64,000 nucleotides of DNA, from contig NZ_DLHM01000003.1 in assembly GCF_002483205.1 (NCBI RefSeq), forward strand, positions 248,001 through 312,000, read 5' to 3'. The notes under the pieces are model-generated. The model saw only the letters and a list, made by a program, of their open reading frames with translations, did not search any database and was not told where the DNA came from. Below, in pieces: positions 35,329 through 45,217 of the stretch. A program made the position numbers and the translations under genes. The first letter of the stretch is position 1. The number at the start of each line of letters is the position of its first letter. The stretch is from Flavihumibacter sp. UBA7668. Lineage in GTDB: Bacteria; Bacteroidota; Bacteroidia; Chitinophagales; Chitinophagaceae.

Positions 35329-38300
35329 CACCTATCTCCCTTCAGAAGCCCGCTTTTATTATAGCCGAACCTGGTTCTTGCTATTGGCCCTATTGCCGCT
35401 ACTAACCGGCATACTGGCAAGCTATATCATGCAGTTTAGTTTCGCCGGACTCTATACAAATTCTCCCTGGGTCATCACCTATCTGACAGGCATTGTTTCA
35501 TTGGTAAATATTTTTATTGTTACGCTGTTGACAGTACAGGTATTTTTCAGAGAAAAAGAAAATGGATTTGAAACCGTACTCTATGCACATCCGCTAAACA
35601 AACCTGCCTTCTTACTCAGCCGTTGGTTATTGGTGGTGGGCATTACCTGCCTCAGTTATTTTTTATTCACATGTGGCTGGATGATCGGCCATTTACTGAG
35701 AAGCCATGACACCATAAGATTTGGTCCCTTTCAATTGCTGAATTATATCACTCCCTATTTAACATTGGTTGTTCCAACCATCGTTTTTTGTGCAGCCCTG
35801 GTGGGATCGGTAGCCCTGCTAACCAAAAAACCTCTCCTGGTGTATATGGCCGGATTGGGAACCTATATTCTTTACATGGTAGTGGGACTCTTAACCGATT
35901 CGCCTCTGTTTGCCAATGCATCTCCTGTTTCAGCCGAATCCATGTCGCTGGCTGCCTTACTCGACCCTTTTGGGATGGCCGGCTTTTTTGAACAGACCCA
36001 GGACTGGACCGTAGCAGAACGCAATACCAACCTGATACTACCCGAAGGAAATTTTCTTATCAACCGGATCCTGTATCTTATTTTTTCCTGCGGATTGGTA
36101 TGGATTGGAATCAACCGTTTCAAATTCAGGCTGCCATCAGATACAAAAAAAAGGGTCGCAGCCGAAGAAGATAGCTCGATAGCAAAAGGAATACCGTATG
36201 TCCCAATAACAGAAAAAACCCAAGCCCTTCCTTATTGGTGGACGACCTTTTTAATACAATGGAAAATGGGCATGCGACTGGTTTTTAAAAGCAGGGCATT
36301 GCTTATTTTATTACTGCTCTTTGGCTTTTTTCTGGGCATTGAAATTTATAGTGAAATAGAAGCCGGCATCCGATTACCACAGCGATACGCCAGTACCACT
36401 CTCATGGTTAACCGAATCTCCCAAACACTACCAACCTTCACGTTAATTGCCCTCCTGTTTTACAGCCAACTATTGCTCTGGAAAAGCAGGGAACTGAAAA
36501 TGGAAGCACTGGAACAATCCACGCCTCTTTCCTTCGGGAGCAGTCTATTTGCTGTATGGATGGTATTAAACAGTCTGGTGCTTTGTTTGGTTTTCTTCTC
36601 CTTACTGATAGGAATCAGTTTTCAGCTTGGCTTTCAATACAGCGAAATCAATTGGAAATTGTATTCAACCCTATTCGTATCCATCGCCTGGCCAGCTATT
36701 TTATGTGCGGCTATGGTTGTTGCGATTCAGTTAGCAACCAATAATAAATATCCGGGTATTTTGGCAGCGGCGTTTTTTTTATTGATAACACAAAGTAAGG
36801 TTGGCCGGCAAATCGGCCTGGAACATCCACTTACACAATTTGCAAAAGTTAATCTGCCACATTATTCCGATATGAACGGATACGGCGCTTACTGGCAGGT
36901 ATTTTTAAACAGCATGCTCTTCTGGACCGGTGTAACAGTACTAATCAGTTGGTTAATTCTGCAATGGAAAAGCAAACAAAGAAAGATAAGCAGGTGGGGA
37001 TTAATGACACCCATAGCTGCTATTCTGGTACTATCCATTACCGGCTGGCCCATTCTTCAGGAAACGAACCACTTAACCAAAAAAGACAGAATAAACTGGC
37101 AGGCGAACTATGAAAAAAAATACCGTAGCTACCAGGATCTCCCACAACCTGTTATTCGCAGTGTAACAACAGCAATAGATCTCTTCCCCAATGAAAACAG
37201 GTACAGTATTGAGGGCAGCTATCAATTGGTTAACCAGGCGCGGAAAACAATCGACAGTCTGCTGCTCTACCTTGATCCGATGATGCAGGCAGACACCCTG
37301 CAACTGGAGAACGCAACCCTGCTGGAAAAAGATAAAGAAAATGGCCATTGGCGATATCAGCTAAATCGTCCGCTGCAACCCGGCGACTCCCTTACCCTGC
37401 AGTTCCAATTACAGTATTCCTGGAAAGCTTATAACCAACATGTATCCTTCAACGCAATTACAGAAAACGGGAGCTTTATGCGAATCAGCCGATATTATCC
37501 ACAGTTTGGTTATCAGGCAGGCAATGAGCTGGAGGCGGAAGCAGACCGAAAGGATGCCGGTTTGGGAGCAGCAACCGAACTAAAAAAACTGGAAGACAGC
37601 AGCGAGACCATTCAATTTCCAACAGGCATAGTATTGGATGCAGTGGTGAGTACCAATTCAGACCAACAGGTAGCAGGAACCGGGCAATTGATAAAAAGCT
37701 GGACCCACAACAAGCGATCTTATTTTCATTTCAATTCCCAGTACCGTATTCCCTTTCGATTTGGGTTTTCATCTGCCCGTTATGAAGTGCTGGAAGAAAC
37801 CTATAAAGGAATTGAATTAATTGTATTCTATCACCCAACGCATCAGGAAAATGCTGCCAGTCTGATTGAAGAAAGCAAACGTACACTGGATTATTGCAAT
37901 AAAAATTTCAGTCCCTATCCGTATCGCAGCATCACCTATGCTGAAATCTCCGGCTTCACCTCCGGATTTAATGCAACAGCTTATCCGGGTACCATCTTTA
38001 TGACAGAAACGGGCAGTTACCATGCCGATCTGCGCAAAGACAAAACCAGGGATGTCATCAACGAGCTGGCCTCCCATGAACTGGCTCATGAATGGTGGGG
38101 TACTTTTCAATTGAATCCGGCTGATAAAGAAGGTGCACAGCTGCTGACGGAAACCCTGGCCATGTATACAGAAATCATGCTGATAAAACAGAAACAGGGA
38201 GAAGGCGTAATGAAAGAAGCCGTGCAAATGTTTCAGCTTTTTTATGACCGGGAAAGATGGACCATCGAAAACGAAGCACTCTATAAAGTGCAACCCGAAA

Positions 38301-38512
38301 ATGCGGCATTGGCCTATTACAAGGGCGCGGTAGTTATGTATGAATTATACCAATTGATTGGAGAAGAAAAAATCAATACAGCACTACGAAAATTTCTGGA
38401 AACACACCGCTACCCGTATGCAGCGCCAACCAGCGAAGACCTGATTGCAGCTATTCTTGCAGAAGCTCCGGTGAAGCATGCAAAAAAAATCAACCAGTTA
38501 TTTAGAGAATAA
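35321..38512 (+). CDS. ABC permease / M1-family aminopeptidase fusion
   Basis: From the ATG at 35321 the product is 1063 residues. The N-terminal half (to about 560) carries around twelve hydrophobic segments in two blocks, resembling a duplicated ABC-2-type permease. The C-terminal half is an extracytoplasmic M1 peptidase with GFTSGFNATAYPG in the position of the GAMEN motif and the zinc site HELAHEWWG (His919, Glu920, His923). LTETLAMY then supplies the third ligand, Glu944. The domain pair probably couples transport to peptide trimming, but the substrate is unknown. The start is chosen because an upstream TTG or CTG frame lies inside the ATPase gene. Confidence 0.92.
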   Translation: MLNTYLPSEARFYYSRTWFLLLALLPLLTGILASYIMQFSFAGLYTNSPWVITYLTGIVSLVNIFIVTLLTVQVFFREKENGFETVLYAHPLNKPAFLLSRWLLVVGITCLSYFLFTCGWMIGHLLRSHDTIRFGPFQLLNYITPYLTLVVPTIVFCAALVGSVALLTKKPLLVYMAGLGTYILYMVVGLLTDSPLFANASPVSAESMSLAALLDPFGMAGFFEQTQDWTVAERNTNLILPEGNFLINRILYLIFSCGLVWIGINRFKFRLPSDTKKRVAAEEDSSIAKGIPYVPITEKTQALPYWWTTFLIQWKMGMRLVFKSRALLILLLLFGFFLGIEIYSEIEAGIRLPQRYASTTLMVNRISQTLPTFTLIALLFYSQLLLWKSRELKMEALEQSTPLSFGSSLFAVWMVLNSLVLCLVFFSLLIGISFQLGFQYSEINWKLYSTLFVSIAWPAILCAAMVVAIQLATNNKYPGILAAAFFLLITQSKVGRQIGLEHPLTQFAKVNLPHYSDMNGYGAYWQVFLNSMLFWTGVTVLISWLILQWKSKQRKISRWGLMTPIAAILVLSITGWPILQETNHLTKKDRINWQANYEKKYRSYQDLPQPVIRSVTTAIDLFPNENRYSIEGSYQLVNQARKTIDSLLLYLDPMMQADTLQLENATLLEKDKENGHWRYQLNRPLQPGDSLTLQFQLQYSWKAYNQHVSFNAITENGSFMRISRYYPQFGYQAGNELEAEADRKDAGLGAATELKKLEDSSETIQFPTGIVLDAVVSTNSDQQVAGTGQLIKSWTHNKRSYFHFNSQYRIPFRFGFSSARYEVLEETYKGIELIVFYHPTHQENAASLIEESKRTLDYCNKNFSPYPYRSITYAEISGFTSGFNATAYPGTIFMTETGSYHADLRKDKTRDVINELASHELAHEWWGTFQLNPADKEGAQLLTETLAMYTEIMLIKQKQGEGVMKEAVQMFQLFYDRERWTIENEALYKVQPENAALAYYKGAVVMYELYQLIGEEKINTALRKFLETHRYPYAAPTSEDLIAAILAEAPVKHAKKINQLFRE

Positions 38513-38517
38513 TACCA

Positions 38518-38931
38518 TTACATGTGCCCTGCTGCTACTTCCTGATTTATTTTATAAACAGCAAAAAGTATAAAAGCAGCAATCAGAATTCCAAACCAAA
38601 GAAAACCGGCCGATTTCCAGGCACCTTCCACGGTATTACGTTTGGGATTCTCCGGCAGATAATAAACATCCAGTAAATCGCCCTGTTTGTACCTCCCGAT
38701 TTTTGTAGTGAGAGAACCGGTACAATATACACGCGCATTAGTTGGAACAAATCGATACCAAACTATATCAACGGAACTTTTGTGTGCCAGTCTGATTGAA
38801 TACACTTCTGCTTTTGCAAGCGCGCCGGTTGTGAGAATTCGTTTAACCAGCCGGCGCTTATAAATAATAATAAGCAGTGGAAGAAAACCGATGATTGCCA
38901 GACCAATTAATATAAGTTGAATAGTAGTCAT
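38518..38931 (-). CDS. DUF3592 domain-containing membrane protein
   Basis: The 137-residue product has two hydrophobic segments (about 5-25 and 108-128) with a beta-rich loop between them (SVDIVWYRFVPTNARVYCTG, LLDVYYLPENPKRNTVEG), typical of DUF3592. It is convergent with the ABC/M1 gene, only 5 nt apart. The function is unknown. Confidence 0.8.
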   Translation of the reverse strand: MTTIQLILIGLAIIGFLPLLIIIYKRRLVKRILTTGALAKAEVYSIRLAHKSSVDIVWYRFVPTNARVYCTGSLTTKIGRYKQGDLLDVYYLPENPKRNTVEGAWKSAGFLWFGILIAAFILFAVYKINQEVAAGHM

Positions 38932-38998
38932 CGAATTTTCTACTAATTTACATTGCTTAATTTCAAGAAAATCCTGGGCAGTGCAAAAAAATTAAACC

Positions 38999-39913
38999 AT
39001 GCTCGATATAGTTATAGATGCCAGACAGGCAGCCATCAGTGAATTTATCCGCGTTAAACGGATTCTTCCATTTCGGCAAAGAAGAATGGTGGGCCCTTTT
39101 ATATTCATGGATCATGCAGGTCCGGTTACCACTGCGCCTAATCCGGTATCCAATATGGATGTATTGCCCCATCCGCATATTGGCTTATCAACCGTCAGTT
39201 ATTTGCTGGGAGGAAAAGTTACGCACCGGGATAGTTTGGGCGTTGAACAGGTAATTGTGCCGGGTGAAGTAAACTGGATGACAGCTGGAAGTGGTATTGC
39301 ACATTCCGAACGATTTGAGGACCCAAATGTGTTGCAAAACGGCGGACTGGAAATGATTCAGACCTGGGTGGCATTACCGGAAAAAGACGAGGAATCCGAT
39401 CCCAGTTTTGAGAATTTCAAACCGGAACAATTACCCGTGTTTACAGATAAGGGCATCTGGATGCGTTTGATTGCCGGGAATGCTTATGGATTAAACAATA
39501 CCGTCAAAACATTATCACCCCTATTTTATTTGCATGTGGTACTGGATGCCGGCACCCGCTTTGCTTTACCAAAAGAACATTCCGAAAGAGGGATTTATAT
39601 CGTTAAAGGAAGCCTGGAATGCAATGGACAGGTGTACAGGGAGGCGCAATTGCTGGTATTCACGAAAGGAACAGATCCCCTGATTATAGCCAAAGAGTCC
39701 TGCACACTGATGTTATTGGGAGGCGAGCCATTGGGCGACCGGTATATCTGGTGGAATTTTGTTTCCTCAAGAAAAGAGCGGATTGAACAGGCTAAAGAAG
39801 ACTGGGAACAGGGGCGGATTATACTGCCTCCAAATGATAACCATGAATTTATTCCCTTGCCCGATGACAAATCCAAGCCTGCAGGCGGACCGAGACCCGA
39901 ACCTTTATCCTAA
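38999..39913 (+). CDS. pirin family protein
   Basis: The 304-residue bicupin has the N-terminal pirin signature: GPFIFMDHAGPV, VLPHPHIGLSTVSYLLGG, HRDSLG and VNWMTAGSGIAHSE, with the metal-binding histidines. The C-terminal cupin (about 185-250) contains HSERGIYIVKGSL. Pirins bind iron and some act as quercetinases. It stands alone on its strand. Confidence 0.95.
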   Translation: MLDIVIDARQAAISEFIRVKRILPFRQRRMVGPFIFMDHAGPVTTAPNPVSNMDVLPHPHIGLSTVSYLLGGKVTHRDSLGVEQVIVPGEVNWMTAGSGIAHSERFEDPNVLQNGGLEMIQTWVALPEKDEESDPSFENFKPEQLPVFTDKGIWMRLIAGNAYGLNNTVKTLSPLFYLHVVLDAGTRFALPKEHSERGIYIVKGSLECNGQVYREAQLLVFTKGTDPLIIAKESCTLMLLGGEPLGDRYIWWNFVSSRKERIEQAKEDWEQGRIILPPNDNHEFIPLPDDKSKPAGGPRPEPLS

Positions 39914-39983
39914 ATCGGCTGGAATTCGTTAAAAGTTTCCGATTTCGTAAGCTGACTAGCCCGGCTGGCAATACCTTTGCGCC

Positions 39984-41462
39984 ATGAAAAGGATCCTGGT
40001 TTTACTAATTGCGCTGGCACCTGCTTTCCTGCAGGCTCAAAATAATACACTATTAGGTGCTGAATTCTGGAAAACACAGCCTGATCTGGCTGCAGTAAAA
40101 GCGGAGATCGCCAAAGGCAATAATCCGGCTGAAGCTAACCGGGGTAATTTTGATGTGGTTACCATGGCCATAAACAACAATGCCAAAACGGATGTAATCA
40201 AATACCTGATTGAGCAGGAAGGCAATAGTGTGAAAAAGATAACACACGATGGCCGGATTTATCTGCATTGGGCAGCCAGCCGGGGAAATGTTGAACTGGT
40301 AAACTATCTGTTGCAAAAGGGATCAGATATAAATTTTGGTGATGATCGTGGTACCATCCCAATGGCGTTTGCGCTCGGAAATGGTCAAACAAACAAGGAG
40401 GTGTATGAAGCCTTTTTCAAAGCCGGCAATAATCCGAAACAGAAGTTTCAGAACGGAGCAAGCCTGCTTTTACTGGCAATCGCGAATGATAAAGAGTTGG
40501 TACTGGCAGATTATCTCGTAACAAAAGGCCTCTCCTATTCCGATACAGATGAACTGGGCAGAACAGCCTTTGATTATGCAGCACGTTCCGGAAATCTCGA
40601 CCTGTTAAAAAAGCTTAAAGCAAAAGGAGTAAAAAACACCCAACATGCATTATTACTGGCTGCACAAGGCGGACGTTCCACTGCTGCCAATCCTGATGTA
40701 TATAAATACCTGGTGGAAGAGTTGAAAATTCCCGCTACTGCTACCGGTGAAAACGGTGAAACAGTACTGCATCATTTGGTAAGAAAACCAAAACAGGAAG
40801 AGCAGATCAATTATTTTCTGGCCAAAGGAGTTGATATAAACAAAGCAGACAAATCAGGCAATACCGCCTTTATGGTGGCTGCGAATACCCGTAACCTTGA
40901 ATTGGCACAATCGCTTTTGCCAAAGGTGAAAAATATCAATACTGTCAATAATAAAGGAGAAACAGCATTGATGCTGGCAGTTCAGAACAGTTCTCCGGAA
41001 ATGGTAAACCTCCTGTTGGAGAAAGGTGCTTCCACCAAAGTGGATAGTAAAGAAGGAAATCTGGGCTTCTATCTGGTGCAATCCTATCGTGCTCCACGTG
41101 CGGGTGAAGCGGCAGATGAATTCACTAAGAAGTTGGCACTGTTGCAGGCGAAGGGGGCTGAACTTTCAAAAGCACAGGCTGATGGAAATACGCTTTATCA
41201 CCTCGCGGTTAGTAAAAACGACCTCACCCTCTTTAAAGCATTGGCCCCACTGAACATTGATGTAAATGCAAAAAACAAAGAAAGCATGACGGCTTTGCAT
41301 CGCGCAGCCATGATGGCCAAAGATGATTCCATTTTGAAATACCTGCTTTCTTTGGGTGCCAAAAAAGAGTTGTTGACCGAGCTGGATGAATCTGCCTTCG
41401 ACCTCGCAAAAGAAAATGAATACCTCGCAGAACAAAAAATTGCGATTGATTTCTTAAAATAA
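39984..41462 (+). CDS. exported ankyrin-repeat protein of the flavin/PepSY cluster
   Basis: The 492-residue product has a signal peptide (LVLLIALAPAFLQAQ) and about ten ankyrin repeats across the rest (GRIYLHWAASRGNVELVNYLL, GRTAFDYAARSGNLDLLKKL, NGETVLHHLVRKPKQEEQI, SMTALHRAAMMAKDDSI). It is periplasmic and probably a scaffold. The DUF2271 gene follows 13 nt later and then the flavoreductase and apbE, a repeated association in Bacteroidota. Confidence 0.92.
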   Translation: MKRILVLLIALAPAFLQAQNNTLLGAEFWKTQPDLAAVKAEIAKGNNPAEANRGNFDVVTMAINNNAKTDVIKYLIEQEGNSVKKITHDGRIYLHWAASRGNVELVNYLLQKGSDINFGDDRGTIPMAFALGNGQTNKEVYEAFFKAGNNPKQKFQNGASLLLLAIANDKELVLADYLVTKGLSYSDTDELGRTAFDYAARSGNLDLLKKLKAKGVKNTQHALLLAAQGGRSTAANPDVYKYLVEELKIPATATGENGETVLHHLVRKPKQEEQINYFLAKGVDINKADKSGNTAFMVAANTRNLELAQSLLPKVKNINTVNNKGETALMLAVQNSSPEMVNLLLEKGASTKVDSKEGNLGFYLVQSYRAPRAGEAADEFTKKLALLQAKGAELSKAQADGNTLYHLAVSKNDLTLFKALAPLNIDVNAKNKESMTALHRAAMMAKDDSILKYLLSLGAKKELLTELDESAFDLAKENEYLAEQKIAIDFLK

Positions 41463-41475
41463 TTTAAAGCTACCC

Positions 41476-41955
41476 ATGAGATCATTAGTACTGACCCTTT
41501 TTTCCTTTCTGTTGTTAAGTCTGGCTACCACGCAGGCACAGGATGCCAAATACAAATGTTTATTACAAACAACCAACTATAAGGGCCTGGAAGCCTATAT
41601 CGTGGTTTCGTTGATCAATCCAGCCGGACAATATGAAAAAACATTGTATGTGATGGGTTCTGATAAACAATGGTATAATGGCTTTAAAGAATGGCATAAA
41701 CAGCAATCCAAAAAGAAAGAAAACCTGAGTGCGATAACAGGAGCCTCTGTAGCTGCCGGAGATCGGAGCAGTACAACATTTGTGCTGGATGAATCCAAAC
41801 TCAATAAGGGATACAAGCTTCGGTTTGAAAGTTCAGTAGAAGATCAGAATTACCATGTAACGGATGTTGAAATTCCCCTGACAACTGAAGCGCTTACCTT
41901 GAAAACTGACGGCAAGGGATATATTCGTTTTGTCAAATTAAGTAAGGTTCAATAA
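41476..41955 (+). CDS. DUF2271 domain-containing exported protein with flavinylation-like motif
   Basis: The 159-residue product has a signal peptide ending in ATTQAQ. The DUF2271 domain contains YIVVSLINPAGQYEKTLYVM and WYNGFKEWHK. SAITGASVAAG (86-96) resembles the Dxx(S/T)GA(S/T) site that ApbE modifies with FMN; Ser91 would be the acceptor. An ApbE gene lies two genes downstream. It is probably a periplasmic electron carrier receiving electrons from the PepSY/flavodoxin reductase. Confidence 0.85.
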   Translation: MRSLVLTLFSFLLLSLATTQAQDAKYKCLLQTTNYKGLEAYIVVSLINPAGQYEKTLYVMGSDKQWYNGFKEWHKQQSKKKENLSAITGASVAAGDRSSTTFVLDESKLNKGYKLRFESSVEDQNYHVTDVEIPLTTEALTLKTDGKGYIRFVKLSKVQ

Positions 41956-41972
41956 GATTTGGAGAAAACTGA

Positions 41973-44168
41973 ATGACAATATCCATCTGGCGCTATGTAC
42001 ACCTGGTTTTAGCCATTGTTTCATCTCTGTTTCTGCTGGCAGCAGCAGGAACAGGTGTTGTATTAGCTTGGGATATTGTACAGGAGAAAACGCAGCCATT
42101 CAAAGCAGCGGAATTTGAACAAATTAAGCTCTCCGAATCGCTTCCTGCATTGCGCAGGAAATACCCTGAGTTATTGCAGTTGACGATTGATCACAACCAG
42201 TTTGTAACAGCAGAGGGCTTTGATGCAGATGGCAATGATTTCAAATCAATCATTCATCCGGTAAGTGGCGAAGTTCTTGGACAACCGGCTCCAAAATCCG
42301 ATTTTATACAATGGAATCTGGCCCTTCACCGGTCACTTTTCATACATGAAACCGGCCGATTCATTGTTGGTGTGGTTTCCTTTTTATTGATGCTGATTGT
42401 TGTCTCAGGAACAGTTCTTATCATTCAGCGGCAGCAGGGCATCCGTCATTTTTTTGATAAAATGACCCGTGATTTTTTTGCTCAGTATTATCATGTAGTA
42501 GCCGGACGCTTATTACTTATTCCGATATTTATTCTGGCAGCAACCGGCACCTATCTGTTTCTGGTACGATTTGAAATTATTCAACCTGTTGTAAAAAAAG
42601 AATCAGCTCCGCGCCTTCATTTGGAAGCAGCAAAAATTGAGCTGGAGAAATTCCCCATTTTTCAGCAAACGCTGCTATCTGAAGTAGTTAAAATTGAATT
42701 TCCACTGGATGATGATCCGTCTGAATATTTTAAACTTCAACTAAAAGACCGGGAAATCAGTGTGCAGCAACATACCGGCGAACTAGTGGAAGAATACAGG
42801 TATCCGCTGGCACAAACCCTGGATCAATGGAGTCTTGATTTACATACGGGAAGAACCAGTGCTGTATGGGCGATTGTTTTGGGAATTGCATCACTTAACA
42901 TACTCTTCTTTATTTATTCCGGATTCCTGATCAGCTACAGAAGACTCGGTGTTAAAACCCGTAATAAGTTTAAAGCGGAGGAGGCAGAATTCATCCTGTT
43001 GACCGGGTCTGAAAATGGAAGCACCCTGCGATTTGCCCAACAGATTCATCAGCAATTGCTGGCGAATGGAATTAAATCCTATCAAACAGAACTTAACCGC
43101 TATCAGCTATTTCCAAAAGCAAAACAACTGGTGGTATTCAGTTCCACTTTTGGTTTGGGAGATGCACCAACCAATGCCAGGCTGTTTGAAAAGAAACTGG
43201 CCGCCATCCCGCAGCAACAACCCATTCAATATTCGGTAGTGGGATTCGGTTCACATACCTACAAAGAGTTTTGCGGTTATGCGGTAAAATTAGATGAACA
43301 ACTGTCGCAGCAGGTATGGGCAAAAAGAGCAGTAGCGCTGCATACGGTAAATGATAAGTCCACGGAAGATTTTGTGCACTGGGTAAAAAACTGGAGCCAG
43401 TTGAATCAATTGGCGCTTGTAACGAGTCCGGCTATGTATGGAGGAAAACCACCCGGACTAAAAACACTTCGGGTGAAAGAAAAAACGGAGGTTTCTGAAA
43501 CGGATCGAAATTTTCTGGTTCAACTGGAAGCGGGTTCCCGAATTGCTTTTCGGTCTGGGGATTTACTGGCCATTTACCCGGCGGGTGACGAACGGGAGCG
43601 ACTCTATTCCATTGCAAAAATTGGAAAGAGAATGCAATTGGTGGTAAAACTGCATGAGCAGGGGTTGGGTTCTCAATACCTTTATAACTTGAAGACTGGG
43701 GATAACATTTCGGCCCGCATTATTCAGAATCCCTCCTTTCATTTCCCGGGAAAAGCACCCAAAATAGCGATGATTGCCAATGGTACCGGCATCGCGCCAT
43801 TTTTAGGAATGATGGAAGAGAATAAAGAAAAACGGGAGCTTCATTTATACGCAGGGTTCCGTTATCAAAATAACAATGCAAAATCCTACGAGGATTTTGC
43901 AGCGCTTCAGCAGGCTAAGGGAAGGTTACAGGCAGCTCAGTTTGCATTTTCGAGAGCGGCTGTATCGTCCTATGTAATGGACTTAATCCAAAAAGATGCT
44001 GCTTTTTTTGCAGAGCTGTTTAATTCAAAAGGGGTGGTGTTAATCTGTGGATCTCTTGCCATGCAGCAGGATGTGGAAGCGGTATTGGATCAGATTTGCA
44101 GGGAATATTGCAGCCATCCCCTCTCCTGGTATAAAACCAATGGGCAACTGCTCACTGATTGCTATTAA
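41973..44168 (+). CDS. PepSY-TM / flavodoxin / FAD-NADPH reductase membrane protein
   Basis: The 731-residue product has four membrane segments (about 10-35, 123-145, 175-195, 297-320) with PepSY-type extracytoplasmic loops between them. A flavodoxin domain (about 338-480) has GSENGSTLRFA and SSTFGLGDAPTNA. A ferredoxin-reductase-like domain (about 510-731) has RLYSIAKI for FAD and IANGTGIAPFLGMM for NADPH. It resembles a sulfite-reductase flavoprotein fused to a membrane anchor and should move electrons from NADPH across the inner membrane. The DUF2271 gene is upstream and apbE is downstream. Confidence 0.94.
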   Translation: MTISIWRYVHLVLAIVSSLFLLAAAGTGVVLAWDIVQEKTQPFKAAEFEQIKLSESLPALRRKYPELLQLTIDHNQFVTAEGFDADGNDFKSIIHPVSGEVLGQPAPKSDFIQWNLALHRSLFIHETGRFIVGVVSFLLMLIVVSGTVLIIQRQQGIRHFFDKMTRDFFAQYYHVVAGRLLLIPIFILAATGTYLFLVRFEIIQPVVKKESAPRLHLEAAKIELEKFPIFQQTLLSEVVKIEFPLDDDPSEYFKLQLKDREISVQQHTGELVEEYRYPLAQTLDQWSLDLHTGRTSAVWAIVLGIASLNILFFIYSGFLISYRRLGVKTRNKFKAEEAEFILLTGSENGSTLRFAQQIHQQLLANGIKSYQTELNRYQLFPKAKQLVVFSSTFGLGDAPTNARLFEKKLAAIPQQQPIQYSVVGFGSHTYKEFCGYAVKLDEQLSQQVWAKRAVALHTVNDKSTEDFVHWVKNWSQLNQLALVTSPAMYGGKPPGLKTLRVKEKTEVSETDRNFLVQLEAGSRIAFRSGDLLAIYPAGDERERLYSIAKIGKRMQLVVKLHEQGLGSQYLYNLKTGDNISARIIQNPSFHFPGKAPKIAMIANGTGIAPFLGMMEENKEKRELHLYAGFRYQNNNAKSYEDFAALQQAKGRLQAAQFAFSRAAVSSYVMDLIQKDAAFFAELFNSKGVVLICGSLAMQQDVEAVLDQICREYCSHPLSWYKTNGQLLTDCY

Positions 44169-44177
44169 TTTTATGGG

Positions 44178-45188
44178 ATGAGAAAAGCAATGACTTTGCT
44201 GGTAGTGGTATTGTTGCTGTGTGCATCTGGAGAACTCCTCCAGGCGCAGGTCCTACGCAAGCGCTTTACTGATTTAATGGGCAGTCGCTTTGATATAACG
44301 ATAGTAGCTGGTGATAGTCTGCAGGCAGAAAAATACATTGATCAGGTGATTGCGGAAATCACGCGAATTGAACACCTGATATCCGATTGGATTCCGGAAT
44401 CTCAGGTATCCGAAATCAATCGCCAGGCGGGTATTTGTCCGGTTAAAGTAGACCGGGAATTATTGGAGCTCATTCAGCGGGCAATTCAATTCTCGAAAAT
44501 GACAGACGGGGCATTTGATATCAGTTTTGCTGCGATGGACAGGATCTGGAAATTTGATGGCAGCATGGACAAGTTGCCGGATTCATCCACTATTAAAAAG
44601 GCTATTGAAAATGTAGGTTACCAATATATTCAATTAAACCAGGATTCTTCCACTGTTTTTTTAACCAGACCAGGAATGAAAATTGGCTTTGGTGCAACGG
44701 GCAAAGGTTATGCAGCTGATAAAGGAAGAGCCTTGATGAAATCACTGCAGGTGCAGGCAGGAATTGTAAATGCATCGGGCGATATGGCTACCTGGGGATC
44801 TCAGCCGGATGGTACTGCCTGGCGGATTGGGGTTACAGATCCCTTTCATCCATCAAAACCGGCCGCTGTTTTATCCATGCGAAACGGTGCAGTAACCACC
44901 TCCGGCGATTATGAAAAATATGTGGAGATAGATGGCAAACGTTATTCGCATATCATCAATCCGAAAACAGGTATGCCCTCCTATGGATTAACCAGTGTAA
45001 CAGTAATTGGTCCGGATGCCGAAATCTGTAATGCATTCAGCACAGCTATTATGGTATTGGGAAAGGAAAATGGAATGGAAATGCTAAAATCCCATCCAAC
45101 CTATGCCTGCTATATCATTAGGTCCAATGGGCGAAAAAATACATCCCGCAATTTCAGGAAAGTGGTGAAAGAATTGAAAAAAAAGTAG
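44178..45188 (+). CDS. apbE: FAD:protein FMN transferase
   Basis: The 336-residue product has a signal sequence ending near LLQAQ. Family motifs are MGSRFDITIVAG, FDISFAAMDRIW, GFGATGKGYAADKGRALM, NASGDMATWG and HIINPKTGMPSYGLTSVTV. It moves FMN from FAD onto Ser/Thr of exported proteins. Likely targets are the DUF2271 protein with its TGAS motif or the PepSY protein. It is the last gene of the cluster and its stop lies inside the terminator hairpin. Confidence 0.96.
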   Translation: MRKAMTLLVVVLLLCASGELLQAQVLRKRFTDLMGSRFDITIVAGDSLQAEKYIDQVIAEITRIEHLISDWIPESQVSEINRQAGICPVKVDRELLELIQRAIQFSKMTDGAFDISFAAMDRIWKFDGSMDKLPDSSTIKKAIENVGYQYIQLNQDSSTVFLTRPGMKIGFGATGKGYAADKGRALMKSLQVQAGIVNASGDMATWGSQPDGTAWRIGVTDPFHPSKPAAVLSMRNGAVTTSGDYEKYVEIDGKRYSHIINPKTGMPSYGLTSVTVIGPDAEICNAFSTAIMVLGKENGMEMLKSHPTYACYIIRSNGRKNTSRNFRKVVKELKKK

Positions 45189-45209
45189 CTATTCGAATTG
45201 AATAGCTAC
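45185..45209 (-). terminator. rho-independent terminator of the TlpA operon overlapping the apbE stop
   Basis: GTAGCTATTC (45185-45194) pairs perfectly with GAATAGCTAC (45200-45209) around a 5-nt loop. The adjoining A-run at 45176-45184 becomes a U-run on the minus strand, so it mainly ends the leftward tlpA transcript. In the other direction the T-run is weak. Confidence 0.8.
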
Positions 45210-45217
45210 ACATAATT

